Source: Bradyrhizobium ottawaense (GTDB lineage Bacteria > Pseudomonadota > Alphaproteobacteria > Rhizobiales > Xanthobacteraceae). Taken from it: DNA of 64,000 nt. The notes under the pieces are model-generated. The model was not told the DNA's origin. It searched no databases and saw only the letters and a list, made by a program, of their open reading frames with translations. Shown here piece after piece: positions 43,479-52,743 of this stretch. How positions within the stretch are numbered: the stretch's first letter is position 1; each line of letters opens with the position of its first letter. The DNA is taken from assembly GCF_900099825.1 (NCBI RefSeq), contig NZ_LT629693.1:744001-808000 (forward strand), read 5' to 3'. A program made the position numbers and the translations under genes.

Positions 43479-44714
43479 CGGCGTGATCATTGCGAGAACA
43501 AGCGTAGCGACGTTCATCAGGATGATCGCCGCAGCGCCAAGATCAACAGCGAACCCAAGTCCGCGCGTTGTTGCGATAGCGCCTAGTACGAGGGCGAGCG
43601 CGCCCATCGACAGGTAGCCCAAGAGATAAAGTGCGGAGAGCACGCCGCCGCGGTTGCGCTCGATCGCCGCCACGCTGATCACTTGCAGACCGCCGACAAA
43701 CAACAGGCTGTACGCCCCTCCCGCAACGGCGGTGGCCAGCAAGTAGATCACCAGATCACGGAAATTGACCGCCACCATGAGCAGCACCATGCCCAGACAA
43801 GAGACGAGCGCGCCGACCATCAGTGCCATCAGGGGCCTGAGAGCCCGGGCGATGATCCCGATCGCGGCCATCACGATGGGAAAGAGTGAAAGGACGGCGC
43901 TGTTGAGAAAGGAATTTGGCGAACCAATCAGGTCATGCTCGACTTGACCGCCGAGCGAAAGGACCAGAACGCCGAATGTATAGGCCGCTACCATGGCGGT
44001 CGATGACATCGCGAAGATCCGACGTACCCGCTTCGGAACGGATGGCATCCGCGAGCGCCAGTCGCGGCCGGCACCGCCCGGTGCATGATGTGGCAAGAGC
44101 CATGTTCCTGTGAGAAGGATGACGAGGAAGAGAGAAAGGACCCAGAAGCAAAGGCGCGTAGGCCATGGCCCATATTCCGTCAAGGCGCCGCCGAGCAGTA
44201 AAGCGGCGGCGAAGCCGGCAGCCTGCGCGCCCATCGTGACCGAGGCTGCGTACTTTGCAGATTCCGGACTGCTGAACTCCAAGATAGCGGCGGTCGAGGG
44301 GCTCGCAGCCAGGCCGACGCCGATGCCCATCAAGGCACGTCCCGCGAATACCCACCACACGTCAGGTGCAACCGCAAACAGCAGAGCACCGACCAGCGAC
44401 GCAAAGAGGCCGGCCAACATGGTCGCGCGGCGACCGATCTGGTCGGAAATACCGCCGAAGCCGACCAGCATGACGACGACGCAGATGGGATAGATGGCGA
44501 AGATTCCCGCCGTCACCGTATGAGAGAGATGCCACTCCTCCGCATAAAGCCCGTATGTCAGTGCAGGCGCCGCGCTTGTCCACAGCGTATGACTGACCAC
44601 CCCCGCCGAAACCAACAGGCTCGCGCGACGCCCGAGGACGAACCGCTCTCTCACCGGAGGCTGAGTCCGGTCCGCTTCGGTACGGTTAACGAAGGCAGGC
44701 GATTCCTCGAACAT
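43062..44714 (-). CDS. MFS transporter, reading through into antisense of lysR
   Basis: A 12-helix MFS protein: GGISDQIGRRATMLAGL is the conserved loop 2-3 motif and FAGRALMGIGVGLAASPST the fourth helix. Natural MFS length would be about 410-420 residues, ending near VLAMITPSQVLGPP. No stop occurs there, and the frame runs another roughly 138 codons antisense to the LysR gene, giving a 550-residue product with a hydrophilic tail. Probably exports or imports the module's substrate or product. First reading ATG 44714. Confidence 0.75.
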   Translation of the reverse strand: MFEESPAFVNRTEADRTQPPVRERFVLGRRASLLVSAGVVSHTLWTSAAPALTYGLYAEEWHLSHTVTAGIFAIYPICVVVMLVGFGGISDQIGRRATMLAGLFASLVGALLFAVAPDVWWVFAGRALMGIGVGLAASPSTAAILEFSSPESAKYAASVTMGAQAAGFAAALLLGGALTEYGPWPTRLCFWVLSLFLVILLTGTWLLPHHAPGGAGRDWRSRMPSVPKRVRRIFAMSSTAMVAAYTFGVLVLSLGGQVEHDLIGSPNSFLNSAVLSLFPIVMAAIGIIARALRPLMALMVGALVSCLGMVLLMVAVNFRDLVIYLLATAVAGGAYSLLFVGGLQVISVAAIERNRGGVLSALYLLGYLSMGALALVLGAIATTRGLGFAVDLGAAAIILMNVATLVLAMITPSQVLGPPVVGEFDAIGKKVEEDTDPKRQEPTLPKIDSMQFVDVARIERLEDRDETIGGNIIPDYERGQPNEADIVEGERPQRIAIAGLDISRGRYRSLHALLGQRPALHRSGIAEVKTIMLRQLIRRLRDAVSRKIAR

Positions 44715-44829
44715 CGCTTTCGTCCTTGTCAGTTCGGCAAAAAGGCTCGGCCGGTCGCCGGACGCAACCGCGCTGTGCGCCGGCGACGCGCGTGGTCATT
44801 TCCAGGTTTGTGATCGGCCTTGTTCGGAA

Positions 44830-45576
44830 TTAGGAAGCGGTTTTGCCGCCGTTCACGCTGATGATCTGGCCGGTGATGAACGACGCCTTGCGGGAAGCGA
44901 CGAACACGATGGCATCGGCGATCTCCGCGGGCGTGCCCGCACGCTTGAGAGGCACGCCGGCGACCAGTCCGGCCCTTCTCTCGGCGGTGCCGGTGAACCG
45001 GTGCAGCATTTCGGTCTCGACAGGACCGGGCGCGACCGCATTGACGCGGATGCCTGATGCCGCACCCTCGAGGGCGGCGGATTTCGTCAGCCCCTCGACC
45101 GCGTGCTTGCTGGCGGTGTAGAGCGACGCACCTGGCGCGCCTCGATGTCCCATGGTGGACGAGAGGTTCACAATGCTGCCGCCGCCTTGCGCCTGCATCA
45201 CGCGCATCTCATGCTTCATGCTAAGCAGCACGCCGAGCACATTGGTGTCGAAGGTCGCCGCGTAGCTTTCGGCGGTCTGGTCCGTCACCGGACCGGGTTT
45301 GCCTTCGGTGCCGGCATTGTTGACAGCCACATCGAGCCGGCCGAACCGGACCACGGCCTTGTCGATCAGGTCGCGGACGTCGTCTTCATGGCGAACATCA
45401 GCGCGGATGTATTCAACTTCCACGCCGAGGCTGCGGAGCTCCTGGGTCAGGGCATGTCCCGCCTCGTCGCGACGGCCGGACACGACAATCCGGGTGCCCT
45501 CTTGAGCGAAGGCCAGCGCCGTGGCGCGGCCGATACCGGTCAAGGCGCCGGTGATCAGGACGACGGGTGCAGTCAT
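44830..45576 (-). CDS. SDR-family dehydrogenase (alcohol/ketone)
   Basis: A 248-residue classical SDR: TGALTGIG near 9-16, NNAGTEGKPG, catalytic YTASK, C-terminus VNGGKTAS. Roughly two thirds identical by eye to the SDR at 49783-50529, so a duplication with divergence. ATG 45576 with AAAGGAAAAT upstream is preferred; an upstream in-frame start at 45645 is less likely. In the ketone module such an SDR could oxidise a cyclic alcohol to the ketone used by the Baeyer-Villiger enzyme (ChnA-like). Substrate unproven. Confidence 0.83.
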   Translation of the reverse strand: MTAPVVLITGALTGIGRATALAFAQEGTRIVVSGRRDEAGHALTQELRSLGVEVEYIRADVRHEDDVRDLIDKAVVRFGRLDVAVNNAGTEGKPGPVTDQTAESYAATFDTNVLGVLLSMKHEMRVMQAQGGGSIVNLSSTMGHRGAPGASLYTASKHAVEGLTKSAALEGAASGIRVNAVAPGPVETEMLHRFTGTAERRAGLVAGVPLKRAGTPAEIADAIVFVASRKASFITGQIISVNGGKTAS

Positions 45577-45724
45577 GGATATTTTCCTTTGACAACGGGC
45601 TGCATTGCGGGAGGAATCTTGGGAACGCACCACGCCGGAGGCCAAGGCGACCCACCGTCGTTTCGATTGCTTCCGTCGCAGGTGATGAGGCGGTTCTGGC
45701 GCACGCTACGAAATCCCCGGCAAG

Positions 45725-46783
45725 TTACGGAATGATCCGCTCACGCCGAAAGTCTGAAAACATCCGAAGAAACATCTCCTCAGTGTCCACCAGGTCGTGG
45801 AATCCGAAACGGCGGGCCTTGCTCGTATCCGAGACGATGTCGTAGTCCGATGCGAAAACGTTGTCCGGGTAGCCCCAGGCCGCAATCTCTTCGAAGCGGA
45901 ATTTCTGCAATCCGTTCTTTTCGACGATTGCTTCCCAGATCGGCCCCTTGTCAGCCATGGACCGCGCAAGGTTGATGTGTCGTGGCGAAGCCAATTCCAT
46001 CCCAAAGAAATTGGCGAACTTGGGCCACAGGTTCTGCCACCTGATGAGATCACTGTTGGTGATGTTGAAGGCCTGATTGGCGCATTTCGGATCGGTCGCC
46101 ATCCACTCGACCGCCTTTGCCAGAAGTGCGGCATCGGTGCATTGGTAAAGTGCGGCATAGGCTCCCGGTTTGCCCGGGAAGCTCAGCGGCAGTCCCAATG
46201 CCTTGCAGACATTGGCATAGACCGCGATCGCCAGGGTCAGGTTCATCGGCCCTCCCGTGGAGAATCCGCAGACCGCGTGCGGACGCCCGACCGACCAGGT
46301 CCAGCGCTTTCCCTTCTGGAATTCTTCGAGAAAGTCTTGCTGGTCGTAATAGAAATTCGGCGGCATGTGCCGCGGATCGTCCTCTTTCGTCGGAGTTTTG
46401 TAGGGACCGAGGTGATTTCCGTACCACCTGGTGCCCTGGGAGAGATGAATATGCTCGAGCACGGGTGACGCGGCCTCGACGGTCTTGACCAGGTTGAAGA
46501 ACATGTTGGCGTTCGCCGACACCGTCTCGCCGGGGTCCGACCGCTCGGTGATGGCCAAATAGAACAGGTGCGAGATATTCGTCAGCGGACCGAGATTGGC
46601 CCGGCAATCCGCCGGATCGAGAAGATCTACGGCGATATGCCTGTAATCGCCGGGAATCAGTGGCTTGCGGCGCGAAACCGCAACGATATCCCAGCCACCC
46701 TGCTCAAGCAGGTGAGCCAGCATGTAGCCGCCGGCCAGGCCGGATGCACCCGTAACAAGTGCGGTTCGCTTCGCCTTCGACAT
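45725..46783 (-). CDS. PRISE-family atypical SDR (progesterone 5-beta-reductase/iridoid synthase-like)
   Basis: A 352-residue extended SDR. ALVTGASGLAGGYMLAHLLE is the nucleotide site; SQGTRWYGNHLGPYKTP carries the lysine region, and PNFYYDQQDFLEEF the tyrosine motif specific to this enone-reductase family, in place of the usual Y-x-x-x-K. Family members reduce the C=C of enones such as steroids, monoterpenoid aldehydes or small enones with NADPH. In this cluster it could saturate an enone before Baeyer-Villiger oxidation. It follows the DUF427 gene on the same strand. Confidence 0.83.
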   Translation of the reverse strand: MSKAKRTALVTGASGLAGGYMLAHLLEQGGWDIVAVSRRKPLIPGDYRHIAVDLLDPADCRANLGPLTNISHLFYLAITERSDPGETVSANANMFFNLVKTVEAASPVLEHIHLSQGTRWYGNHLGPYKTPTKEDDPRHMPPNFYYDQQDFLEEFQKGKRWTWSVGRPHAVCGFSTGGPMNLTLAIAVYANVCKALGLPLSFPGKPGAYAALYQCTDAALLAKAVEWMATDPKCANQAFNITNSDLIRWQNLWPKFANFFGMELASPRHINLARSMADKGPIWEAIVEKNGLQKFRFEEIAAWGYPDNVFASDYDIVSDTSKARRFGFHDLVDTEEMFLRMFSDFRRERIIP

Positions 46784-46895
46784 CGGTTCTTTCTCCTCTC
46801 AGTCACCCGGCGTGAGACCGGGGCCGAAAATTCACTTCGAACGACTCCTCGCCGCGCGCATCGACATGCCATCAAAGCCAGGTGGCAAGCGCCGG

Positions 46896-47264
46896 TTAAC
46901 CGATCTCGTCGACACGGTCCGGGTAAAACGCGACGTAGTCCTTGATCTGCGCCATCGCTTCAAATGGCGTCTCATAAGTCCACACCGCGTTGCGTGAACG
47001 ATCGCCGCCCGCTGGAATGCTGTAGTAGGAAGCGTCGCCCTTGTAGGGGCAGTACGTGGTGTGTTCGCTACGCGTTAGCGCGGCCATATCGACATCGCGA
47101 CGGGGAATGTATTGAACGGGCGGATAGGACGCCTCGCGAAGCGTCAATGCATCGCTTGTGTCGGCGATCACTTTTCCGCCGACTTTGACCACGACGCGGG
47201 ACCGGTTCGGTTCGATCGAAATGGGATGGTCGGGCCCCGGAAGCTTGATCGCCTTGTCAGTCAT
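46896..47264 (-). CDS. DUF427-domain protein
   Basis: A 122-residue protein with the DUF427 pattern: VVVKVGGKVIADTSDALTL, YPPVQYIPRRDVDM, then THRTYC-like stretch EHTTYCPYKGDASYYSI and VWTYETPFEA. The fold is a small beta barrel; biochemical function unknown. It lies 112 bp upstream of the PRISE reductase and downstream of the SnoaL-like gene on the same strand, so is probably one transcript. No signal peptide. Confidence 0.85.
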   Translation of the reverse strand: MTDKAIKLPGPDHPISIEPNRSRVVVKVGGKVIADTSDALTLREASYPPVQYIPRRDVDMAALTRSEHTTYCPYKGDASYYSIPAGGDRSRNAVWTYETPFEAMAQIKDYVAFYPDRVDEIG

Positions 47265-47330
47265 GATCTGTATCCTTCTGAATTGGAACGGTTTCTGGCT
47301 ATCCAGAACCCGTCGTTGGGATTTCCCCGA

Positions 47331-47732
47331 TCAATCGGCGAAGCGATCGCCGAACATCGGCCGACCGCTCTTCGACTCCGCCTGAGCCGCCTCATCCTGG
47401 AGGACGTCCCAGTGTTCGGCCAACACCCCGTCGGCGATGCGAACGACGTCGGCGGCGATCCAGTTTCTCGGGCGTCCTGTGCCAGAGAATCGCCCGTGCA
47501 CGATGACAAAGTCATCTTCGGCCACGATCACGCCCGGCTCATATTTGAGGGACGCCGGACTACCCTTGATGAGGTTGAAGAGACCCTCGCGGCCCGGCTC
47601 GATGTGGGCGCTGTGCTGAATGTAGTTGGACGACCAGAAGCGTTCAGCGGCCGCGTAGTCTCGTTTATTGAACAAGGTGTCGAATGCCTCGAGGACGAGC
47701 GCCTTGTTCTTTGATTCCCTTGACTGACCCAT
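47331..47732 (-). CDS. SnoaL/NTF2-like protein
   Basis: A 133-residue NTF2-fold protein: NKALVLEAFDTLFNKRDYAAAERFW, then YIQHSAHIEPGREGL and a C-terminal ADVVRIADGVLAEHWDVLQ, the pattern of SnoaL-like cyclase/isomerase proteins. Some NTF2-like enzymes hydrolyse epoxides or isomerise steroids; which reaction applies is not visible. Within the ketone/lactone module on the shared strand. Confidence 0.78.
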   Translation of the reverse strand: MGQSRESKNKALVLEAFDTLFNKRDYAAAERFWSSNYIQHSAHIEPGREGLFNLIKGSPASLKYEPGVIVAEDDFVIVHGRFSGTGRPRNWIAADVVRIADGVLAEHWDVLQDEAAQAESKSGRPMFGDRFAD

Positions 47733-47772
47733 TTCATTCTCCTGACGATACCTGCGTGGTGACCGCAGCGGA

Positions 47773-48405
47773 CTACGCAGCCAGACCGGGTCGGCTTGAA
47801 ATGGCTTCGTACCAGCGCTTCAGCGAACGGTGCCTGTCCGGAACCGGAAGGTTGATCGCCTTGGCGGCGAAATCCACCGTCACCAGTACGGTGATGTCGG
47901 CGACGGAGAAGCTCTCGCCAGCCACGAAAGCAGCGTCGCCCAATCGATCGTCGAAGTCGGCAAAGAAATTCTTCAACCGGAGCTTGCTACGCTCTGCCAG
48001 TTCGGGAATCTGCTCGTAATCATGAGGTCCGGCGATCGCGCGGCCTTTGAGACCGGGCGCGACATTGCGGACGGCTTCCATGACCGTGGCAAAGCCTTCC
48101 AGTTCAGCACGCCGCTCCCACATCGCCACCAGCGCCTTCTCCTTGGCCGTCTCGCCAAGCAAAGGCGGGGCCGGATGGGCTTCTTCAATGTACCGCCAGA
48201 TCGCTGGCACTTCGCCTATGGCGGCGCCGTCTTCCAGCACCAGCGTGGGCACGACGCGGCGCGGGTTGATCGCGCGGTAGGCATCGGAATGTTGTTCGCC
48301 TTTGCCAAGATCGACTGTGACGAGGGGAACCGAAAGTCCCTTTTCGGCGAGGAATATGCGCACGCGCCGCGAATTGGGTGAGGAGGCGGAGTGATAGAGT
48401 TTCAT
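47773..48405 (-). CDS. Glutathione S-transferase family protein
   Basis: A 210-residue GST. The thioredoxin-like domain begins KLYHSASSPNSRRVRIFLAE with the serine near the active position, and VVPTLVLEDGAAIGEVPAI gives the cis-proline and glutathione-binding E/S-region; here the usual E-S pair is altered (IGEVPAI). C-terminal helices end EAISSRPG. It overlaps the hydrolase gene by 4 bp. It may detoxify electrophilic intermediates. Confidence 0.85.
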   Translation of the reverse strand: MKLYHSASSPNSRRVRIFLAEKGLSVPLVTVDLGKGEQHSDAYRAINPRRVVPTLVLEDGAAIGEVPAIWRYIEEAHPAPPLLGETAKEKALVAMWERRAELEGFATVMEAVRNVAPGLKGRAIAGPHDYEQIPELAERSKLRLKNFFADFDDRLGDAAFVAGESFSVADITVLVTVDFAAKAINLPVPDRHRSLKRWYEAISSRPGLAA

Positions 48406-49259
48406 TGCGCTTCCTCTTCGGACAAGAACAGGGAAACGTGCTGGACGAACCGCTCGGGATATTGGTATTGAGAACCGTGATTGGCGTCGGGATAGAGGAT
48501 GAGCTGGGCGTCAGGCAGGTGCTGCTGCAGGATGAACGAGTTCACGGAGTAGATGATCACATCCTTGCCACCGTTGACGACGAGCGTCGGCTGGCGGATC
48601 GACTTCAGATATTCGAACGGCTTCTCCGTCGGCGCGCCCCATTCGCCGATCGCCTCGATCTGGGCGGGCGCGACTTTCTCGTTGACCTCGGGATCACGGT
48701 TCTTACTGCGTAGCCGGAAGCGCCTCAGGAATTCGCGGCCCGCAGCCTGGCTCTTCTCGGACTTCGTAAAATGCACGCGAAGCCAGAGATGATCGGGCTC
48801 GTCATAGGTAGCGCCGAAGATTTCCTGCGCCTCTGGCGTGAGCGTGGCCATGCCTTCGCCGCCGCGCGGGCCGGTGCCGACCAAGACTAGGCGCCTCACG
48901 AGGTCCGGTGCCTGAAGGGCGATTTCCTGCGCGACGAGGCCGCCTATCGAAAACCCGAGCACATCAACTTTCGCCAGTCTTAGCGCCTTGATGAACGCCA
49001 CCGCGTTAGTGCCCATTTTCTCGATCCTGGTGGGCACCTCTCCGGAGGAACTGGATACACCGGCGTTGTTGAACAGGATGACTTCGCGCTCCCTGGCGAA
49101 ACCGTCGGTCACTGCCGGATCCCAATGGTCCATGGTGCCGGTGAAGTGCTGGTTGAAGACGAGCGGCACGCCGTCCAGCTTGCCAAAGCGGCGATAGGCA
49201 AAGCGGATACCGTTAGCCTCGATAAACTGCGTTGGCGCGGTCTGGTGAGTGTGAATCAT
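48402..49259 (-). CDS. Alpha/beta hydrolase, candidate lactonase/esterase
   Basis: A 285-residue alpha/beta hydrolase. Nucleophile elbow GFSIGGLVAQ, acid in LVVNGGKDVII and histidine in ANHGSQYQ form a complete triad. In a cluster with a Baeyer-Villiger monooxygenase, hydrolysis of the lactone or ester product is the natural role (ChnC-like), though no residue proves it. It overlaps the GST by 4 bp and is 14 bp from the DUF336 protein, so is in one operon. Confidence 0.85.
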   Translation of the reverse strand: MIHTHQTAPTQFIEANGIRFAYRRFGKLDGVPLVFNQHFTGTMDHWDPAVTDGFAREREVILFNNAGVSSSSGEVPTRIEKMGTNAVAFIKALRLAKVDVLGFSIGGLVAQEIALQAPDLVRRLVLVGTGPRGGEGMATLTPEAQEIFGATYDEPDHLWLRVHFTKSEKSQAAGREFLRRFRLRSKNRDPEVNEKVAPAQIEAIGEWGAPTEKPFEYLKSIRQPTLVVNGGKDVIIYSVNSFILQQHLPDAQLILYPDANHGSQYQYPERFVQHVSLFLSEEEAQ

Positions 49260-49273
49260 TTGGTCGGGCCTTT

Positions 49274-49711
49274 TTACTCAGTGGGTACGGCACCCGGTAA
49301 GAGCGCGAGGGCTGCTGTCGCGCAATCAACGTCGTTCTGCACCGCGGGCGCCCCGCTCACCCCGATCGCCCCGACAATTTCTCCGTCGACCTTGATGGGA
49401 AACCCTCCTCCGTATGCCGCCACACGCCTAAGCGTGGGGATGCCGGCCAAAAGCGACGGGTCGCCCTGGATGAAGTTGAAAAAATCCTGCGTGGAGACGC
49501 CGAACAGCGCCGTATAAGCCTTGTTCTGCGCAATCTCGATCGAAAGGATCGGGGCCCCATCCATCCGGCTAAAGGCCTTGAGATTACCGCCGTCATCGAG
49601 AACCGCTACATTCTCGTTAACGCCAAGTTCTCTGGCTTTCGCCACCGCTTGATCCACCATTTTCTGGGCCAGCTCGGAAGAGATACTGTGTTTCTTCACC
49701 ACGTTAGCCAT
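49274..49711 (-). CDS. GlcG/HbpS-like (DUF336) protein
   Basis: A 145-residue protein: SSELAQKMVDQAVAKARELG, NVAVLDDGGNLKAFSRMDGA and VAAYGGGFPIKVDGEIVGAI, followed by GVSGAPAVQNDVDCA, all typical of the heme-binding GlcG/HbpS-like family. Often found in catabolic operons, function mostly unknown. Same strand and close spacing to its neighbours. Confidence 0.85.
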   Translation of the reverse strand: MANVVKKHSISSELAQKMVDQAVAKARELGVNENVAVLDDGGNLKAFSRMDGAPILSIEIAQNKAYTALFGVSTQDFFNFIQGDPSLLAGIPTLRRVAAYGGGFPIKVDGEIVGAIGVSGAPAVQNDVDCATAALALLPGAVPTE

Positions 49712-49782
49712 TGGACTCCCTCCACTTGATTTGTATTGTGCTTCGATCGGGCGTGGGTCGTAATAGTCGCGCCCGGACTGGA

Positions 49783-50529
49783 TCAGCTAGCGGTCATGCC
49801 GCCGTCGACGTTGAGGATCTCGCCCGTAATCCACTTGGCTCCGTCCGACCCGAGAAAGAGGATGCCGTCGGCGACTTCCTCGGAGAGGCCGAGACGATCA
49901 AGCGGAACTTGCTTCACCAAGGCAGCCTTGTTCTCTGACGTACCGGTGAAGCGGGTGAGCATGCCGGTGTCCGTGGGCCCGGGCGCGACGGCATTCACGC
50001 GAATGCCCGACTTGGCGAGTTCGAGCGCCACTGACTTGGTGATGCCTTCGACAGCATGCTTGGCGCCGACGTAGATCGAGGCGAAAGCCGCGCCACGGTG
50101 TCCGTACGTCGAGGAGATGTTGATGATGCTGCCGCTCCCCTGGGCCTGCATGGCGCGCACTTCGTGCTTCATGCTCAGGACCACGCCAAGAACGTTGGTC
50201 TCGAAGGTCGCGGCAAAGCTTTCCGCGGTCTGATCCGTGATCGGACCGCCCTGGCCTTCGGTTGCGGCGTTGTTCACCGCGACATCGATACGGCCAAACC
50301 GCGCGACGGTATTGTCGACCATGGCGCGAACGTCATCTTCCCTGCGGACGTCGGCTTTAATGAACTCCGCCTCGGATCCCAATGAGCGAAGCTCCTTGAC
50401 CAGCTCCTTGCCGACCTCATCACGGCGACCGGCAACCATCACCTTGGCGCCTTTCCTTGCGAAAGCGACGGCGGCGGCGCGCCCGATGCCGGTCAAGGCG
50501 CCGGTGATCAATACGACTGGGGTGCTCAT
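49783..50529 (-). CDS. SDR-family dehydrogenase (paralogue of 44830-45576)
   Basis: A 248-residue SDR: TGALTGIGRAAAVAFARKG, VAVNNAATEGQGG, catalytic YVGAK, C-terminus VDGGMTAS. It shares long blocks with the SDR at 44830 (TDQTAESFAATFETNVLG against TDQTAESYAATFDTNVLG). ATG 50529 with GAGGAACC upstream is chosen over an upstream codon at 50544. First gene of the leftward ketone/lactone run. It could oxidise the starting alcohol or the hydroxy acid released by the lactonase. Confidence 0.83.
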   Translation of the reverse strand: MSTPVVLITGALTGIGRAAAVAFARKGAKVMVAGRRDEVGKELVKELRSLGSEAEFIKADVRREDDVRAMVDNTVARFGRIDVAVNNAATEGQGGPITDQTAESFAATFETNVLGVVLSMKHEVRAMQAQGSGSIINISSTYGHRGAAFASIYVGAKHAVEGITKSVALELAKSGIRVNAVAPGPTDTGMLTRFTGTSENKAALVKQVPLDRLGLSEEVADGILFLGSDGAKWITGEILNVDGGMTAS

Positions 50530-50579
50530 GTTCCGGTTCCTCATTCATGTTTCCTGCCGGCGGAGCATGGATTGTCCCG

Positions 50580-50765
50580 CCGGGAAGCCTATAAGCCCCT
50601 ACAGGTGTCTCCCGAGGGCACTTCCGTGATTAGGCAAGTAGGAACCGCTGGTGTCCGCGCCAAAGACTTTATAAGTTGGTGGACATGCCTGAGAGATATG
50701 GAAGGCGAGATGGAACTGCGGCACCTTCGCTATTTTATCGCGGTCGCCGAAGAGGGCAGCCTGAC
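50580..50765. repeat. 186-bp direct repeat, copy 1 (lysR promoter and start)
   Basis: It matches 52744-52929 without gaps (constant offset of 2164 bp) and with few substitutions. Both copies contain the lysR upstream region and the first about 22 codons. The repeat encloses the winged-helix/TPR regulator. Confidence 0.85.
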
Positions 50766-50868
50766 AAAACATCGGAAGGCTTGCTTGACATACGGCTTAC
50801 ATTTTCCTTGCAGGCGGCTTACTTTTTCCGTGCAGGAGTGCCCTCAGGCGATCTGCGGCCAACCCTAG
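50698..50868 (+). pseudogene. Truncated 5' fragment of a LysR regulator gene
   Basis: The first codons read MEGEMELRHLRYFIAVAEEG, nearly the same as the LysR at 52862, and the match ends after SLT. The following residues are unrelated and the frame stops at 50868. No effector domain remains. It is the left half of a broken duplication. Confidence 0.8.
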
Positions 50869-50878
50869 GGGCGGTAGC

Positions 50879-52444
50879 GTGCGCTATTTCTTCGAGAATT
50901 ACGCTCTCGACACCGACCGGCGCGAACTACAACGCGGGACCGACGTGGTCCCGACAACGCCACAGGTTTTCGATCTGCTCGATTACTTGATCCGCAACAA
51001 GGAGCGCGTCGTCAGCAAAGACGACCTCGTGAGCGCAATATGGAAGGGACGTATCGTATCTGATGCGGCGTTGACGACCCGTCTAAACGCTGCCCGAGGC
51101 GTGATCGGCGATTCCGGCGAAGAACAACGTCTTATCAAAACACTGCCACGCAAAGGCTTTCGTTTTGTTGGCGCGGTGCGTGAAACGAATCGGCCTTCCG
51201 GTACCGAGTCCGTTCCAGAAAGCCGCTTTGAATCGTCAACGCCCGCGCTCGCGCTCCCGGACAAGCCCTCGATCGCCGTATTGCCGTTCGAGAACCTGAG
51301 CGGCGATCCCGAGCAGGAGTATTTTGCGGACGGAATGGTTGAGGAGATCACCATAGCGCTTTCGCGGTTTAAATCGTTGTTCGTGATCGCTCGCAATTCG
51401 AGTTTCACTTTCAAGGGCAGAGCCGTCGATATCAAGGAGGTCGGACGCCAGCTTGGCGTGCGCTATGTCCTTGAGGGGTCTGTACGCAAGGCGTCGAGGA
51501 AAGTTCGCATCACAGGGCAGTTGATTGATGCCGTGACCGGCGCGCATATCTGGGCGGACAGGTTCGAACGAGACCTGACGGACATTTTTGCTCTCCAGGA
51601 TGAAGTCACGGCCGCCGCTGTTTCGGCTATTCAGCCAAAGTTGCTTCAAACAGAAACTGCAATGGCGACGCGGCGACGACCAGAGAACCTCACCGCCTAT
51701 GATTTCTATCTCCGTGCTATGCAGCAGTATTACATATCGACCCGCGAAGGTTTGGCCGAGGCGATCCGGCTAGCTCACCGCGCTTTGGAGCTGGACCCTC
51801 GGTTCGGGTTGGTCGCCGCTCTGGCAGGTATCTGTCACATGAACAACGTCCTTTGGGGCTACGCTGTTAATGCTCAATTCGACCGCAAGGAAGCAGTTCG
51901 GCTTCTGCGCTTGGCATTGGGCGTCGACGATGATGATCCAGACACGTTGACATGGGCTAGCTTGATCTCGGCGTTCATGGTCGGCGATTGTGAAACTGAG
52001 ATCGAAATGGTTGACCGGGCCGTCGCGCTTAACCCAAATTCATTTCGGGCATGGAACGGAAGAGGCTGGGTCTTTAGAAATGCGGGGCTGCCCGATGAAG
52101 CGGTCCGGAGCTTTGAACGTGCCATTCGCATGAGCCCAGTAGACCCGGCGCTACACCATTCGTTTGTCGGGATGGGGTATGCCTTCATCGAGCTTTTCCG
52201 CTTTGACGAGGCTATCGTCGCAGGGAAGAAAGCCCAACGTCAGAACCCCGTCTATCCGGAACCATACCGCTGTCTCGCGTCCGCCTTCGCCCATCTCGGA
52301 CGTGACGCCGAGGCGCGTGAGGCAGCGGCGTGTCTCCTTGAGGTTGATCCCGCCTTTACAATCTCTTCGTGGATCGCCCGGGGCGGGCAATCAAACGCGA
52401 CGTTGCTGACGGAGGGGCTCCGGAAAGCGGGGCTGCCCGAATGA
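50879..52444 (+). CDS. Winged-helix (OmpR/CadC-type) regulator with TolB-like and TPR domains
   Basis: A 521-residue protein. Residues about 1-95 form an OmpR-type DNA-binding domain (TPQVFDLLDYLIRNKERVVS, LIKTLPRKGFRFVG). About 125-245 are a TolB-like N-terminal domain starting KPSIAVLPFENLSGDPEQ, as in adenylate-cyclase-associated proteins. The rest holds TPR-like helices (AHRALELDPRFGLVAAL, SFRAWNGRGWVFRNAGLPDE). There is no kinase, receiver or cyclase catalytic domain. GTG 50879. Probably a soluble transcription factor; it is enclosed by the 186-bp repeats, so it may have been inserted. Confidence 0.85.
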   Translation: MRYFFENYALDTDRRELQRGTDVVPTTPQVFDLLDYLIRNKERVVSKDDLVSAIWKGRIVSDAALTTRLNAARGVIGDSGEEQRLIKTLPRKGFRFVGAVRETNRPSGTESVPESRFESSTPALALPDKPSIAVLPFENLSGDPEQEYFADGMVEEITIALSRFKSLFVIARNSSFTFKGRAVDIKEVGRQLGVRYVLEGSVRKASRKVRITGQLIDAVTGAHIWADRFERDLTDIFALQDEVTAAAVSAIQPKLLQTETAMATRRRPENLTAYDFYLRAMQQYYISTREGLAEAIRLAHRALELDPRFGLVAALAGICHMNNVLWGYAVNAQFDRKEAVRLLRLALGVDDDDPDTLTWASLISAFMVGDCETEIEMVDRAVALNPNSFRAWNGRGWVFRNAGLPDEAVRSFERAIRMSPVDPALHHSFVGMGYAFIELFRFDEAIVAGKKAQRQNPVYPEPYRCLASAFAHLGRDAEAREAAACLLEVDPAFTISSWIARGGQSNATLLTEGLRKAGLPE

Positions 52445-52457
52445 GCCCGCGCAAATT

Positions 52458-52565
52458 GTGCCGGACGAGGTCATCGAATACGAGACGCAAATTGCTGCGA
52501 TGCATTCGCTCGATCCGGAGAACGCCGAACGCCTGTGGAATCTATCCTTGAAGCTGATTTCGTAG
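52458..52565 (+). pseudogene. Short coding remnant (35 codons)
   Basis: A frame reading VPDEVIEYETQIAAMHSLDP then NAERLWNLSLKLIS and a stop looks like a real C-terminus detached from its gene. The parent family is not recognised. It lies in the 417-bp stretch 52445-52861, where I see no other gene. Confidence 0.3.
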
Positions 52566-52743
52566 AAATTGGTACCGGCAGGTCCTCGCGACCAGCCGGC
52601 GTGCAAATCGCGGATGAACGTCGCAAGGAACCTTCGAGTGCAAACCCTGTGAGCCTTGTAGGGTCTATGTCGGCTTATGGGCCCATCGCGACAAGTGTAG
52701 CAGGTGTCGCTGAGGTCTTCTGATGAACGAGTTCACGGCGTAG

